Origin: Nioella nitratireducens
Lineage (GTDB): Bacteria; Pseudomonadota; Alphaproteobacteria; Rhodobacterales; Rhodobacteraceae
Assembly (NCBI RefSeq): GCF_001879715.1
Contig: NZ_MNBW01000007.1
Location: forward strand, 1 to 64,000
DNA: 64,000 nt
Direction of reading: 5' to 3'
Shown: positions 54,876 through 63,744 of the stretch, in pieces
How the letters are laid out: each line of letters begins with the position of its first letter
How positions within the stretch are numbered: position 1 is the stretch's first letter
Position numbers and translations under genes: made by a program
Notes under the pieces: model-generated
The model's input: only the letters and a program-made list of their open reading frames with translations
What the model was told of the DNA's origin: nothing
Databases searched by the model: none

Positions 54876-55844
54876 TCAGGTATAGGTCCGGTCCGAAATC
54901 GGGGTGCGTTCGATCTTGTCCAGCAGGCAGGTCAGCAGCGATTGTTCGGCCCGGTTCAGCCGCGATTGGGGGTTCCAGACCACATGCACATCAATGGCGG
55001 GCGGGTTGTCATAGGGCGGCAAGCGCCACAGCAGCCCCTCCTCCACATCCCGCGCCGCGACATGGACAGGCAGCGGCCCGATCCCCAGTCCGGCCACGAT
55101 CATCCGGCGCACTTCCTCAAGGTGGCTCGACGTGCCAACCACCTGCTCGCCTATGTCTGACTCCGCCCGCAACAGGGCCACCGGCTTCAGCACATCTTGC
55201 AACCTATCTGTCTGAAAACTAACTGTATTATGCCCCTTCAGATCGGCGGGCTGCAATTTTTCTCGCCCGAAAAGCGGATAGGGCGGCCCGCAAAAAAGCC
55301 CAAAGAATTCCCGGTAGAGCCGCCGGTATTCCAGCTTCGGATTGCGGTCGCGCACAAGGCACACGCCAAAGGATGCCGAGCGCGCCTGAACCGCGCCCAC
55401 GGCGGCGGAACTGGTCAACACGTCGATGGACAGCGTCGCCTTGGGATGGGCCGCGTGGAATTCGGCCAGTGCCTCATCGAGCAGCGGACAGATCACATGG
55501 CTGGCCACGGCCAGTTGCACATGGCCGCTGACCTCATCCGTCATTTCCCGCATCAAGGTCGTCAACCGCAGAATTGACCCCTGGATGTCCAGCGCCTCGG
55601 TGAACAGCCGCTCACCCGCCTCAGTCAATTGAAATCGCCCGGGTTTTCGGTCGATCAGGGTGCGGCCCAACCGGTCCTCCAACCGCTGCAACGCGGCCGA
55701 GACAGAGGGCTGCGTCAGGTTCAACCGCCGCGCCGCATCGGTCACCGAGCGCGACTGCGCCAGCACCACGAAGGTGCGCAACAGGTTCCAGTCCAATTCC
55801 CGCAGGATTCGTTCGGGGGACAGGCGGGTATCACGACCGGGCAT
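54876..55844 (-). CDS. LysR-family transcriptional regulator
   Basis: This 322-aa regulator has the LysR winged helix near residues 18-77 (LLRTFVVLAQSRSVTDAARRLN, LTQPSVSAALQRLEDRLGRTL) and a periplasmic-binding-like effector domain (about 105-310). It stands divergent from the PotBCDA-like operon with a 95-bp intergenic region, the classical LysR arrangement, so it probably controls that operon in response to its substrate or a product. Confidence 0.88.
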   Translation of the reverse strand: MPGRDTRLSPERILRELDWNLLRTFVVLAQSRSVTDAARRLNLTQPSVSAALQRLEDRLGRTLIDRKPGRFQLTEAGERLFTEALDIQGSILRLTTLMREMTDEVSGHVQLAVASHVICPLLDEALAEFHAAHPKATLSIDVLTSSAAVGAVQARSASFGVCLVRDRNPKLEYRRLYREFFGLFCGPPYPLFGREKLQPADLKGHNTVSFQTDRLQDVLKPVALLRAESDIGEQVVGTSSHLEEVRRMIVAGLGIGPLPVHVAARDVEEGLLWRLPPYDNPPAIDVHVVWNPQSRLNRAEQSLLTCLLDKIERTPISDRTYT

Positions 55845-55939
55845 AGATGAAACCTATTATCAGAATACCGATTATCTATTTGATCTATGCTTAGCGCCTT
55901 TCCATGCTCCGTCCAACCCCGCCCGCAAAAGGACACCGG
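55845..55939. promoter_or_regulatory. Divergent lysR/permease promoter region
   Basis: The short AT-rich region holds an imperfect inverted repeat, ATTATC-N8-GATTAT, at 55856-55875, a candidate LysR binding site. No certain -35/-10 can be assigned. Confidence 0.35.
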
Positions 55940-56806
55940 ATGTCGATCGAAGCCCGAGAGGCCCGCCAGCCCTGGATCCTGCTATCACCGTCGCTTGCGG
56001 TGATCACTTTGCTGCTGATCGTGCCGGTCCTGTTCATCGTGGTCTATTCCTTCTGGCTGCGCACCTCGGTCGGCGATGTTCAGCCAGGCTTTTTCCTCGA
56101 CAACTGGCAAGATGCGCTGACTGACAGATTCTTTCGGGACATCCTGCTCAACACATTGAAAATAGCAGCAATTACCACGGTGGTCTGTGCCCTGATGGGT
56201 TACCCGGCGGCCTATTTCATCGCGCGGGCCAAGGGCAACAAGGCGCTGCTCTTGCTGCTTTTGATGCTGCCCTTCTGGATCAGCTACATCATCCGCACGA
56301 TGAGCTGGATCTACATTCTCGGCACCTCCGGCGCGCTCAACACGGCGATGGAATGGCTCGGCATCATCAACGAGCCGATCCAGATGCTCTACAACGAGAC
56401 GACCGTCATTCTCGGCCTCGTGCATTTCCTGCTGCCGTTCATGGTGCTGAATGTCTATGTCAGCCTTGAGGGCGTCGATACCACACTGGAAGACGCGGCC
56501 GGATCGCTCGGCGCGACCAAGTGGCAAAGCTTCCTGCAAGTGACCCTGCCCCTTTCGTTGCCCGGCCTCGCCGCCGGCGGGCTGCTGTGCTTTGTCCTTG
56601 GGGCCGGCACCTATATCACCCCCGCCGTTCTGGGCGGACCGCGTGATGCCATGTTCGCGAATCTCGTCTTCGAGGCGATCATCACCCAGCTCAACTGGCC
56701 AATGGGCGCGGCGCTGTCGCTGCTGCTGCTGGCCGTGCTTGGGGTTTTGGTGATGGTCTACAATCATTTCCTCGGCCTCGGCCAATTGATGAAGGGGTTG
56801 GGCTGA
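55940..56806 (+). CDS. ABC transporter permease, PotB-like (polyamine family)
   Basis: This 288-aa permease of the spermidine/putrescine class has six hydrophobic segments and the EAA loop LEDAAGSLGATKWQSFLQVTLP. MSWIYILGTSGALN and LPFMVLNVYVSLEGVD are typical of PotB/PotH. ATG 55940 follows AAAGGACACCGG; an ATG at 55904 is less likely. The stop overlaps the next permease start (TGATG). Together with the following genes it forms a complete importer. Confidence 0.9.
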   Translation: MSIEAREARQPWILLSPSLAVITLLLIVPVLFIVVYSFWLRTSVGDVQPGFFLDNWQDALTDRFFRDILLNTLKIAAITTVVCALMGYPAAYFIARAKGNKALLLLLLMLPFWISYIIRTMSWIYILGTSGALNTAMEWLGIINEPIQMLYNETTVILGLVHFLLPFMVLNVYVSLEGVDTTLEDAAGSLGATKWQSFLQVTLPLSLPGLAAGGLLCFVLGAGTYITPAVLGGPRDAMFANLVFEAIITQLNWPMGAALSLLLLAVLGVLVMVYNHFLGLGQLMKGLG

Positions 56807-57606
56807 TGGGATGGCCACTGATCCGCCTGTGGGCCATTCTGGTCTACCTGTTCATGTTCCTGCCGATCGCGGTGGTGGTGCTGCTCAGCGTCAACGCCAG
56901 CCAGTTCGGCGCCTTCCCGATGACCGGCCTGTCGCTGCGATGGTTCGAGGCGCTGTTCAACAATGATGCGATCCTGCGGGCGCTGCGCACCTCGCTGATC
57001 CTCGGCAGCCTGACGGCGGTCGTGTCCACCACGCTTGGCGTGCTCGCCAGCCTTGCCCTCGTCCGCTACAACATCCCCTTCCGCAACGCGATCTCCACCC
57101 TGCTGATCGCGCCCATCCTTGTGCCCGAGGTCGTGCTGGCCGTCGCGCTGCTGCTGTTCCTGCAATTCCTCGGCATCCACAAGAGCTTTACCCTGCTGCT
57201 TTTCGGGCATGTGATTTTCACCCTGCCCTTCGTGATCCTCGTGGTACAGGCGCGACTGGTCGGCATCCGCCGCGATGTGGAAGAGGCCGCGATGAGCCTT
57301 GGCGCCTCGCCGATGCAGACCTTTTTCACCATCACACTGCCCCTGCTGACGCCTGCTGTCGCGGCGGGCGGGCTCTTTGCCTTCACCATCAGCTTCGACG
57401 ACATCACCGGAACGTTGTTCTGGAAGCCGGGCGGAGTGGAAACCGTGCCCACCCAGATTTTCGCAATGCTGCGCAATTCCATCAGCCCCGAGATCAACGC
57501 GCTCGGCACGCTGATGATCGTGATCACCGCCGGGCTGCCGCTGCTTGGCCTTGCCATTTCCCGCCGTCTGGCGCTGCGGCGCGAGCGGGCGGGACAATCC
57601 GAATAA
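56806..57606 (+). CDS. ABC transporter permease, PotC-like
   Basis: This 266-aa second permease has six membrane segments and the EAA loop EEAAMSLGASPMQTFFTITLP, with SFDDITGTLFW near the C-terminus as in PotC/PotI. It is translationally coupled to the PotB-like gene. A 52-bp gap with AGGGAG separates it from the binding-protein gene. Confidence 0.9.
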   Translation: MGWPLIRLWAILVYLFMFLPIAVVVLLSVNASQFGAFPMTGLSLRWFEALFNNDAILRALRTSLILGSLTAVVSTTLGVLASLALVRYNIPFRNAISTLLIAPILVPEVVLAVALLLFLQFLGIHKSFTLLLFGHVIFTLPFVILVVQARLVGIRRDVEEAAMSLGASPMQTFFTITLPLLTPAVAAGGLFAFTISFDDITGTLFWKPGGVETVPTQIFAMLRNSISPEINALGTLMIVITAGLPLLGLAISRRLALRRERAGQSE

Positions 57607-57658
57607 TAACAAGACCAACCAACCTCAAGACCTCACCAAGAACAGGGAGATCGAAAAA

Positions 57659-58801
57659 ATGGACAATACAACCCGTTATCAACGCCTGCTGGAGCGGTTC
57701 CAGAACGGAGATATCGAACGCCGGAATTTCCTCGGCCTGATCGGGGCCGCGGGCCTGGCCTATGGGGTGCAGACGCCCTTCGCCAAGTATGCCGCCGCGC
57801 AAAGTGTCAGCGAAGTGCGCTTCGACGGCTGGGGCGGCATCGTGTCCGAGGCCTTCCGCGAATATGCCTTCGACCCTTTCACGGCCGCGACCGGCATCAA
57901 CGTGGTCGACGGCACTTTCGGCGGCGGTGACGAATACCTCGCCCGTGTGCGCACCAGCCAGCCGGGCGAATACAACATCGCGCACCTGTCGGGCGTGTTC
58001 GACTATGCGCGCTATCACAACCTCGGCCTCTCGGTGGAACTGAACGAAGCCAATATCCCCAATCTCGACCTCTGCATTCCCGCGCTGTCGGACGCGTTCC
58101 GCTCGATCAGCGGCGGGCCGTTGTCGGCCGTGCCCTATGACTATGGCACCACCGGCATCGCCTATAACCGCGCCTATATCTCGGACGAGGAAGCGCAGGC
58201 TCAAGGCGCACGTCTGCTGATCAACGAGGCCTATTCCGGTAAAATCGGTGGCTGGGCCGACTGGCGCACCCGGATCTGGTATGGTGCATTGCAAACCGAC
58301 CAGGACCCCAACAACATCCAGGACATGGAGGCCGTCTGGGACGCCGTGCGCCAGCACCGCGACCTTGCCTTGCGTTACTGGACCTCGGGCGCCGAACTGA
58401 TGAGCCTTCTGGCGGAAGAAGAGATCTACGTGACCGAAGGCTGGTCGGGCCGCATCTACGCCCTGCAAGAACAGGGCCACGACATCGGCTATATCGACCC
58501 GCCCAACGGGTTCGGCTGGCAGGAATGCCTGTTCGTTCTGGCAGGGTCGCCACTGGAAGCCTGCGAAGAACTGCTGAACTTCATGCTGGCGCCGGAAACC
58601 TCGATCGCCGTGGCCGAAGGGCAGAACTATCCCCCCGCGCTCGACCCGACGCAGGTGGATCTGGGCGACAAGATCCCGACCCTGCCCGCTTTCGATCCGA
58701 CCGGCACCCTGTCGGGCCTGACCTTTGCCGTGCCGGATTACTGGAACGGGAACGAGCAGGAGTGGTCCGAAACCTTCAGCCGCGTACAGCGCGGATACTG
58801 A
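57659..58801 (+). CDS. ABC transporter substrate-binding protein, PotD-like, Tat-exported
   Basis: This 380-aa periplasmic receptor has a twin-arginine signal (ERRNFLG, Arg21-Arg22, then a moderately hydrophobic stretch to AAAQ at about 48). The mature part has the SBP_bac_8/PotD-like fold: VRFDGWGGIVSEAFREYAF, VPYDYGTTGIAYNRAY, YVTEGWSGRIYALQEQG. The ATG 57659 follows AGGGAGATCGAAAAA. It is presumably the ligand receptor for the PotBC-like permeases; a polyamine or polyamine-like compound is likely. Confidence 0.88.
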   Translation: MDNTTRYQRLLERFQNGDIERRNFLGLIGAAGLAYGVQTPFAKYAAAQSVSEVRFDGWGGIVSEAFREYAFDPFTAATGINVVDGTFGGGDEYLARVRTSQPGEYNIAHLSGVFDYARYHNLGLSVELNEANIPNLDLCIPALSDAFRSISGGPLSAVPYDYGTTGIAYNRAYISDEEAQAQGARLLINEAYSGKIGGWADWRTRIWYGALQTDQDPNNIQDMEAVWDAVRQHRDLALRYWTSGAELMSLLAEEEIYVTEGWSGRIYALQEQGHDIGYIDPPNGFGWQECLFVLAGSPLEACEELLNFMLAPETSIAVAEGQNYPPALDPTQVDLGDKIPTLPAFDPTGTLSGLTFAVPDYWNGNEQEWSETFSRVQRGY

Positions 58802-58863
58802 ACCTGACCCAAGGGGTGGCGCCTGTTCGCGCCGCCCCTCCCCCCACTGGAAGGACTGTGGTC

Positions 58864-59943
58864 GTGAGCGCCGTCACCCTGAGCAATATCGAGAAGAAGT
58901 TCGGCAATTTCACCGCCGTCCATCCCATGTCGCTGGAAATTCCCGAGGGGGAATTCGTGACCCTTCTGGGTCCGTCCGGCTGCGGCAAGACCACCACCCT
59001 GCGCATGGTCGCCGGGCTGCTCGACCCGACCAAGGGCGAAATCTCGATCAAGGGACGCCGGGTGAACGACCTGCCAATCCACAAGCGCAACCTGGGCATC
59101 GTGTTCCAGAACTATGCGCTGTTTCCGCACAAATCCATCGCCGAGAACGTCGGCTTCGGCCTGCGCTATCGCAACGTGTCCAAAGACGACGCCGCCCGCC
59201 GCGTGAAGGACGCGCTGGAATTGGTGCAACTGCCGCATGTCGCTGACCGCTACCCTTCGGCCCTGTCTGGCGGTCAACAACAGCGGATCGCCCTGGCCCG
59301 CGCCATCGTCATCGAGCCTGACGTTCTGTTGCTGGACGAGCCGCTGTCGGCCCTCGACGCCAACCTGCGCGAAGATATGCGGGTGGAACTGAAGCGCATC
59401 CAGCACCGCATCGGCGTAACCTCGATCTTCGTCACCCACGACCAGGCAGAAGCGCTGGCGATGTCCGACCAGATCGTGGTGATGTCGGATGGCCGCGTGG
59501 AACAGGTGGGCCCGCCGGAAGAGGTCTACAATGCGCCCGCCAGTGAATTCGTGGCGAATTTCCTCGGCGCCTCCAACATCCTGTCCGGGCAGTGCACCGC
59601 ACGCGAAAACGGCACCGTTGCCATTGACGCCCCGCTGTTTGGCACCGTGCCCGTGCCCGCCGAAAAGGCCCCGAACATCCCCGGCCCCGGCGCCGCCAAG
59701 CTGGTGCTTCGGGCCGAGAAACTGCAACTCGTGGCGAAAAACGCCCCGTCTGATGGCTTGATCTCAACCGAGGCCGTCGTGGAAACGGTAGACTACCAGG
59801 GGCAGGCCGTGCGCTATTTCGTGCGCGTTGGCGACACCCAGTTGCAGGCGATCAACATGATCGACACGCGCCCCTTCGCCGAAGGCGACACGGTGCGGGT
59901 CCAGTTCAGGCCACGCGATTGCGCGGCCCTGCCAGGAGCGTGA
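58864..59943 (+). CDS. ABC transporter ATP-binding protein, PotA-like
   Basis: This 359-aa ATPase has Walker A GPSGCGKT (36-43), Q-loop VFQNYALFPH, signature LSGGQQQR, Walker B LLLDEPLSALDA and His in VTHDQAEAL, followed by a C-terminal TOBE regulatory domain (about 280-355), as in PotA. No ATG fits; GTG 58864, eight bases after AAGGA, is the likely start. It completes the importer and is followed after four bases by the aminotransferase gene. Confidence 0.9.
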   Translation: MSAVTLSNIEKKFGNFTAVHPMSLEIPEGEFVTLLGPSGCGKTTTLRMVAGLLDPTKGEISIKGRRVNDLPIHKRNLGIVFQNYALFPHKSIAENVGFGLRYRNVSKDDAARRVKDALELVQLPHVADRYPSALSGGQQQRIALARAIVIEPDVLLLDEPLSALDANLREDMRVELKRIQHRIGVTSIFVTHDQAEALAMSDQIVVMSDGRVEQVGPPEEVYNAPASEFVANFLGASNILSGQCTARENGTVAIDAPLFGTVPVPAEKAPNIPGPGAAKLVLRAEKLQLVAKNAPSDGLISTEAVVETVDYQGQAVRYFVRVGDTQLQAINMIDTRPFAEGDTVRVQFRPRDCAALPGA

Positions 59944-59947
59944 GAGG

Positions 59948-61303
59948 ATGACGAGGGAGGGGAAAAGTCACCTGTTCTATCAGGGGCGGGGGCGCAAACC
60001 CGTTCTGGATCAGGCGCGTGGCGTCTATATGTGGGACACCGAGGGCAAACGCTACCTCGATGGCTCGTCGGGCGCCATGGTCTGCAATATCGGCCATTCC
60101 AACGATACCGTGCTGGATGCAATGCGCCGCCAAATGGAGCGCTCGACCTTCGGCTACCGGTTGCATTTCGAAACCGAAGCCTCGGAAACGCTGGCCCGCA
60201 AGACAGCTGCCGTGACGCCAGAGGGGCTGGACAAGGTGTTCTTTGTCTCGGGTGGCTCTGAAGCGGTGGAAAGCGCGATGAAGCTGGCCCGCCAATATGC
60301 CGTGGCGACCGGAAGCGGCAGCCGTTGGAAGGTGATTTCCCGCGCGCCCAGTTATCATGGCTGCACGCTCGGTGCGCTGGCCATCACCAGCTATTCCCCG
60401 CTCACCCGGCCCTTCGAGCCGATGATGCAGCCCATGCCCAAGGTTCCGGCCCCCCGCGCCTATCTCGACGGGCTGGACCCCGAGGATGAGGCGACCGGCC
60501 ACCACTACGCCGACATGCTGGAGGCCAAGATCCTTGAGGAAGGCCCCGACAGCGTGCTGGCCTTCATCGTCGAGCCGGTCGGCGGTGCCTCGACCGGCGC
60601 GCTGGTGCCGCCTGTTGGCTACATGGAGCGGGTGCAGGAGATCTGCGCGCGCCACGGTGTGCTTCTGATTTTGGACGAGGTCATGACCGGGGCGGGCCGC
60701 ACCGGCAAGTTCCTGGCTGGCGATCACTGGGGGATCCGCCCCGATATCGTCGTGATGTCCAAGGGGTTTGCCGCGGGCTATATGCCCCTTGGGGCCATGG
60801 TCGCGCATGAACGGCTGGTCGAACCGGTGCTGGACGACGGCGGCTTTCAGCACGGGTTCACATACGCGGGCAACCCACTGGCCTGTGCTGCCGGGGTGGC
60901 GGTGCTGTCGGAAATCGAGCGCCTGAACCTGTGCCACAACGCCGAAGTCATGGGTATGGGGCTGAAAGCGCGGCTCAAGGGCCTGATGGACCGCTATCCG
61001 ATCATCGGCGACGTGCGCGGCAAGGGTCTGCTGACGGCGTTCGAGTTCATGTCGGATCGCAAGACCAAGGCGCCACTTCCCAAGGAACTGCGCGCCTTCG
61101 ACCGCTTCGTGCAGATCGCCTATGAAAACGGTCTGATCGTCTATTCCCGCCGCACCCGTGATGGGACCGAAGGCGACCATATCCTCGTCTGCCCGCCGAT
61201 GATCGTGACCGAGACCCATCTGGATGAGATCACCCATATGCTCGACGCATCGCTCAAGCAGTTCATGGAGGAAATCCACCACAAGCTGCCCAAAACCGCC
61301 TGA
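59948..61303 (+). CDS. Class III (omega) aminotransferase
   Basis: This 451-aa PLP enzyme has VFFVSGGSEAVESAMKLAR, PSYHGCT, LLILDEVMTGAGRTG with the PLP Asp, and the PLP Lys272 in VVMSKGFAAGYMPLG. Its family includes amine- and diamine-pyruvate aminotransferases. Following a polyamine-type importer and preceding a BKACE, it probably removes an amino group from a polyamine, acetylated polyamine or similar amine, giving an aldehyde or keto acid. Exact substrate unknown. Confidence 0.86.
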   Translation: MTREGKSHLFYQGRGRKPVLDQARGVYMWDTEGKRYLDGSSGAMVCNIGHSNDTVLDAMRRQMERSTFGYRLHFETEASETLARKTAAVTPEGLDKVFFVSGGSEAVESAMKLARQYAVATGSGSRWKVISRAPSYHGCTLGALAITSYSPLTRPFEPMMQPMPKVPAPRAYLDGLDPEDEATGHHYADMLEAKILEEGPDSVLAFIVEPVGGASTGALVPPVGYMERVQEICARHGVLLILDEVMTGAGRTGKFLAGDHWGIRPDIVVMSKGFAAGYMPLGAMVAHERLVEPVLDDGGFQHGFTYAGNPLACAAGVAVLSEIERLNLCHNAEVMGMGLKARLKGLMDRYPIIGDVRGKGLLTAFEFMSDRKTKAPLPKELRAFDRFVQIAYENGLIVYSRRTRDGTEGDHILVCPPMIVTETHLDEITHMLDASLKQFMEEIHHKLPKTA

Positions 61304-61309
61304 GGCCCC

Positions 61310-62236
61310 ATGTCAAAAATCATCATCACCTGTGCGGTCACCGGGTCGATCCACACCCCCTCGATGTCGCCCTATCTGCCGGTGACGCCGGACGAAATCA
61401 CGACACATGCCGTCGAGGCGGCCGAGGCCGGGGCGTCGATCCTGCACCTGCACGCGCGCGACCCCGAAACCGGGCAGCCCTCGGCGGAAACCGATCATTT
61501 CATGTCCTTCCTGCCGCGGATCAAGCAGGCGACGGACGCGGTGCTGAACATCTCGACCGGCGGCAGCGCGGTGATGACACTGGACCAAAGGCTTGCCGCG
61601 CCAAAACGGGCCGAGCCCGAGATGTGCAGCCTGAACATGGGCACGATGAATTTCGCGCTCTACCCCGCCGCCGACCGGATCACCGAGTGGAAACACGACT
61701 GGGAAGAGCCCTTCCTGCGCAATTCCGACGACCTCGTGTTCAAGAACACCCCCCGCGACATTGCCCGCATCCTGACCGAAATGGGCGAAGACCGCGGCGC
61801 GAGGTTCGAATTCGAATGCTACGATGTCAGCCACCTCTACATGCTGCGCCACTTCGTGGATCGTGGGCTGGTCAAGGCCCCGGTCTTCGTGCAATTCGTC
61901 TTTGGCGTGCTTGGCGGGATCGGCCCCGACCCGGAAAACCTGATGCATATGAAGCTGATCGCCGACAAGCTTTTCGGCAACGACTATGCCTTTTCGGTGC
62001 TGGCCGCCGGACGTCACCAGATGCCGCTGATCACCATGGGGGCCACCATGGGGGGCCATGTACGCGTGGGGCTGGAAGACAGCCTGATGATCGCGCGGGG
62101 GCAACTGGCCAAAACGAATGCCGAGCAGGTCGCCAAGATCCGCCGCATTGTCGAAGACCTTGGCCGAGAGGTTGCCACGCCGACCGAGGCGCGCGCCATG
62201 CTGGACCTCAAGGGCGCGGACAGGACGGCGATCTGA
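61310..62236 (+). CDS. Beta-keto acid cleavage enzyme (BKACE, DUF849)
   Basis: This 308-aa TIM-barrel enzyme has the Zn/substrate motif HLHARDPETG (His46, His48, Arg50) and RVGLEDSLMI near the C-terminus, the two marks of the BKACE family. These enzymes condense a beta-keto acid with acetyl-CoA to give acetoacetate and a CoA ester. Next to an aminotransferase, it may act on a keto acid that arises from amine breakdown. The substrate cannot be read from sequence. Confidence 0.88.
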   Translation: MSKIIITCAVTGSIHTPSMSPYLPVTPDEITTHAVEAAEAGASILHLHARDPETGQPSAETDHFMSFLPRIKQATDAVLNISTGGSAVMTLDQRLAAPKRAEPEMCSLNMGTMNFALYPAADRITEWKHDWEEPFLRNSDDLVFKNTPRDIARILTEMGEDRGARFEFECYDVSHLYMLRHFVDRGLVKAPVFVQFVFGVLGGIGPDPENLMHMKLIADKLFGNDYAFSVLAAGRHQMPLITMGATMGGHVRVGLEDSLMIARGQLAKTNAEQVAKIRRIVEDLGREVATPTEARAMLDLKGADRTAI

Positions 62237-62239
62237 GCC

Positions 62240-62722
62240 ATGGACACCGTGACAATCCGGCCCGTGGAAGAGGCCGACCTGCCCTTGCTGGACTCGGCGC
62301 TGCGGGCGCTGTCGGACGATCTGGACGATCCGCATCGGGCGGGGATGAAGGCGCTGCGAGCCGCCGGGTTCGGCCCCTGCCCCGCCTTCCATGCCCTGCT
62401 GGCGCTGGACGGGGCGGATATGGTCGGGGCGATCATGTTTTCGCCCGTGTTTTCCACGGTGCGCGGCGTGCCGGGGCTTTACGTGTCTGACCTCTGGGTG
62501 TCGGACGCGGCGCGCGGCACGGGGCTGGGGCGGCGGTTGCTGGCGGCGGCGGCGGCGCGGGCCTGCGCGCTCTGGGGCGCGGGGTATTTGCGGCTCGATG
62601 TCTATGACGACAGCGCGGGGGCGCAGGGGTTTTACAACCGATTGGGCCTGACACCGATGACGGGGCAGCAGACGCTGGCCCTGTCCGGCGACGGCTTTGA
62701 CAGACTGAAAGGTGAGGCATGA
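62240..62722 (+). CDS. GNAT family N-acetyltransferase
   Basis: This 160-aa GNAT protein has the acetyl-CoA loop SDAARGTGLGRRLL (about 89-102) after GLYVSDLWV, and the C-terminal DSAGAQGFYNRLGL. In this operon it could acetylate an amine or polyamine, opposing the downstream deacetylase, or act on another substrate. Its start is four bases after the BKACE stop; its stop overlaps the next start. Confidence 0.85.
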   Translation: MDTVTIRPVEEADLPLLDSALRALSDDLDDPHRAGMKALRAAGFGPCPAFHALLALDGADMVGAIMFSPVFSTVRGVPGLYVSDLWVSDAARGTGLGRRLLAAAAARACALWGAGYLRLDVYDDSAGAQGFYNRLGLTPMTGQQTLALSGDGFDRLKGEA

Positions 62723-63741
62723 GAGCGATCTTCGACGACCGGCAGTGGCGCCACGACCCCAAGCATTTCATGGCCAACGGGGCGATCCTGCCCAACCCGG
62801 AACAGCCCGCGCGCATCGACATCCTGCGCACCGGGGCGCAGGCGGCGGGCTGTGTGTTCGAGGCTCCGGCAGATGCCGGGCTTGGCCCCATTGCAGCGGT
62901 TCACACGGCGGAATACCTGAGTTTCCTGCGCCACATCTACCCCCGCTGGCAGCGGATCGACGGCGCGGGCGAAGAGGTGATCCCCAATATCCACCCGGCC
63001 AACCGCAGCGACGGCTACCCGAAATCCGCCGTTGGGCAAGCGGGCTATCATCAGGCAGACACCGCCTGTCCGATTGCGGAGGGCACATGGGAGGCCGCGT
63101 ATTGGTCTGCACAATCGGCAATTACCGGGGCAGATCTGGTGACGGGCGGCGAGCGCGCGGCCTATGTCCTGTCGCGCCCGCCGGGGCATCATGCCTTTGC
63201 CGATCTGGCCGGCGGGTTCTGCTTTCTCAACAATTCCGGCATCGCCGCGGAACGCTTGCGCGCCAAGGGGTTACGGCCCGCGATCCTTGATGTGGACGTG
63301 CATCACGGCAATGGCACGCAGGGCATGTTCTACCGCCGGGGCGATGTGCTGACGGTCTCGATCCATGCCGATCCCGAGCGGTTCTACCCCTTCTTCTGGG
63401 GCCACGCGCAGGAACGTGGCGAAGCAGACGGGATGGGTGCGAACCTGAACCTGCCGCTGCGGCGCAAGACCGATGACGCGGGCTATCTCAAGACACTGGA
63501 TACGGCGCTGGACCGGATCACCAGTTTCGGGGCCGACGTGGTGGTGGTGGCGCTTGGCCTAGACGCCTTTGAAGGCGATCCTTTTCAAGGACTGGCCGTC
63601 ACGACGCCGGGCTTTGCCCGGATCGGCGCGGCGATTGCGGGGCTGGGGGTGCCGACGCTTTTCGTGCAGGAGGGCGGTTATATCTGCGACGGGCTGGGCG
63701 ACAACCTGACCAGCGTGCTGAGCGGGTTTCAGGGCGCCTGA
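62719..63741 (+). CDS. aphA: Acetylpolyamine amidohydrolase (class II-like histone deacetylase family)
   Basis: This 340-aa zinc deacetylase aligns with acetylpolyamine amidohydrolases: catalytic His157-His158 (PPGHHAF), Zn ligands Asp193/His195 (DVDVHHGNGT) and Asp282 (LGLDAFEGDP), transition-state Tyr321 (EGGYICDG). It removes acetyl from N-acetylputrescine/spermidine/cadaverine. In this operon it would free amines after import as acetyl-polyamines. The symbol follows the Mycoplana enzyme. Confidence 0.88.
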   Translation: MRAIFDDRQWRHDPKHFMANGAILPNPEQPARIDILRTGAQAAGCVFEAPADAGLGPIAAVHTAEYLSFLRHIYPRWQRIDGAGEEVIPNIHPANRSDGYPKSAVGQAGYHQADTACPIAEGTWEAAYWSAQSAITGADLVTGGERAAYVLSRPPGHHAFADLAGGFCFLNNSGIAAERLRAKGLRPAILDVDVHHGNGTQGMFYRRGDVLTVSIHADPERFYPFFWGHAQERGEADGMGANLNLPLRRKTDDAGYLKTLDTALDRITSFGADVVVVALGLDAFEGDPFQGLAVTTPGFARIGAAIAGLGVPTLFVQEGGYICDGLGDNLTSVLSGFQGA

Positions 63742-63744
63742 GGG

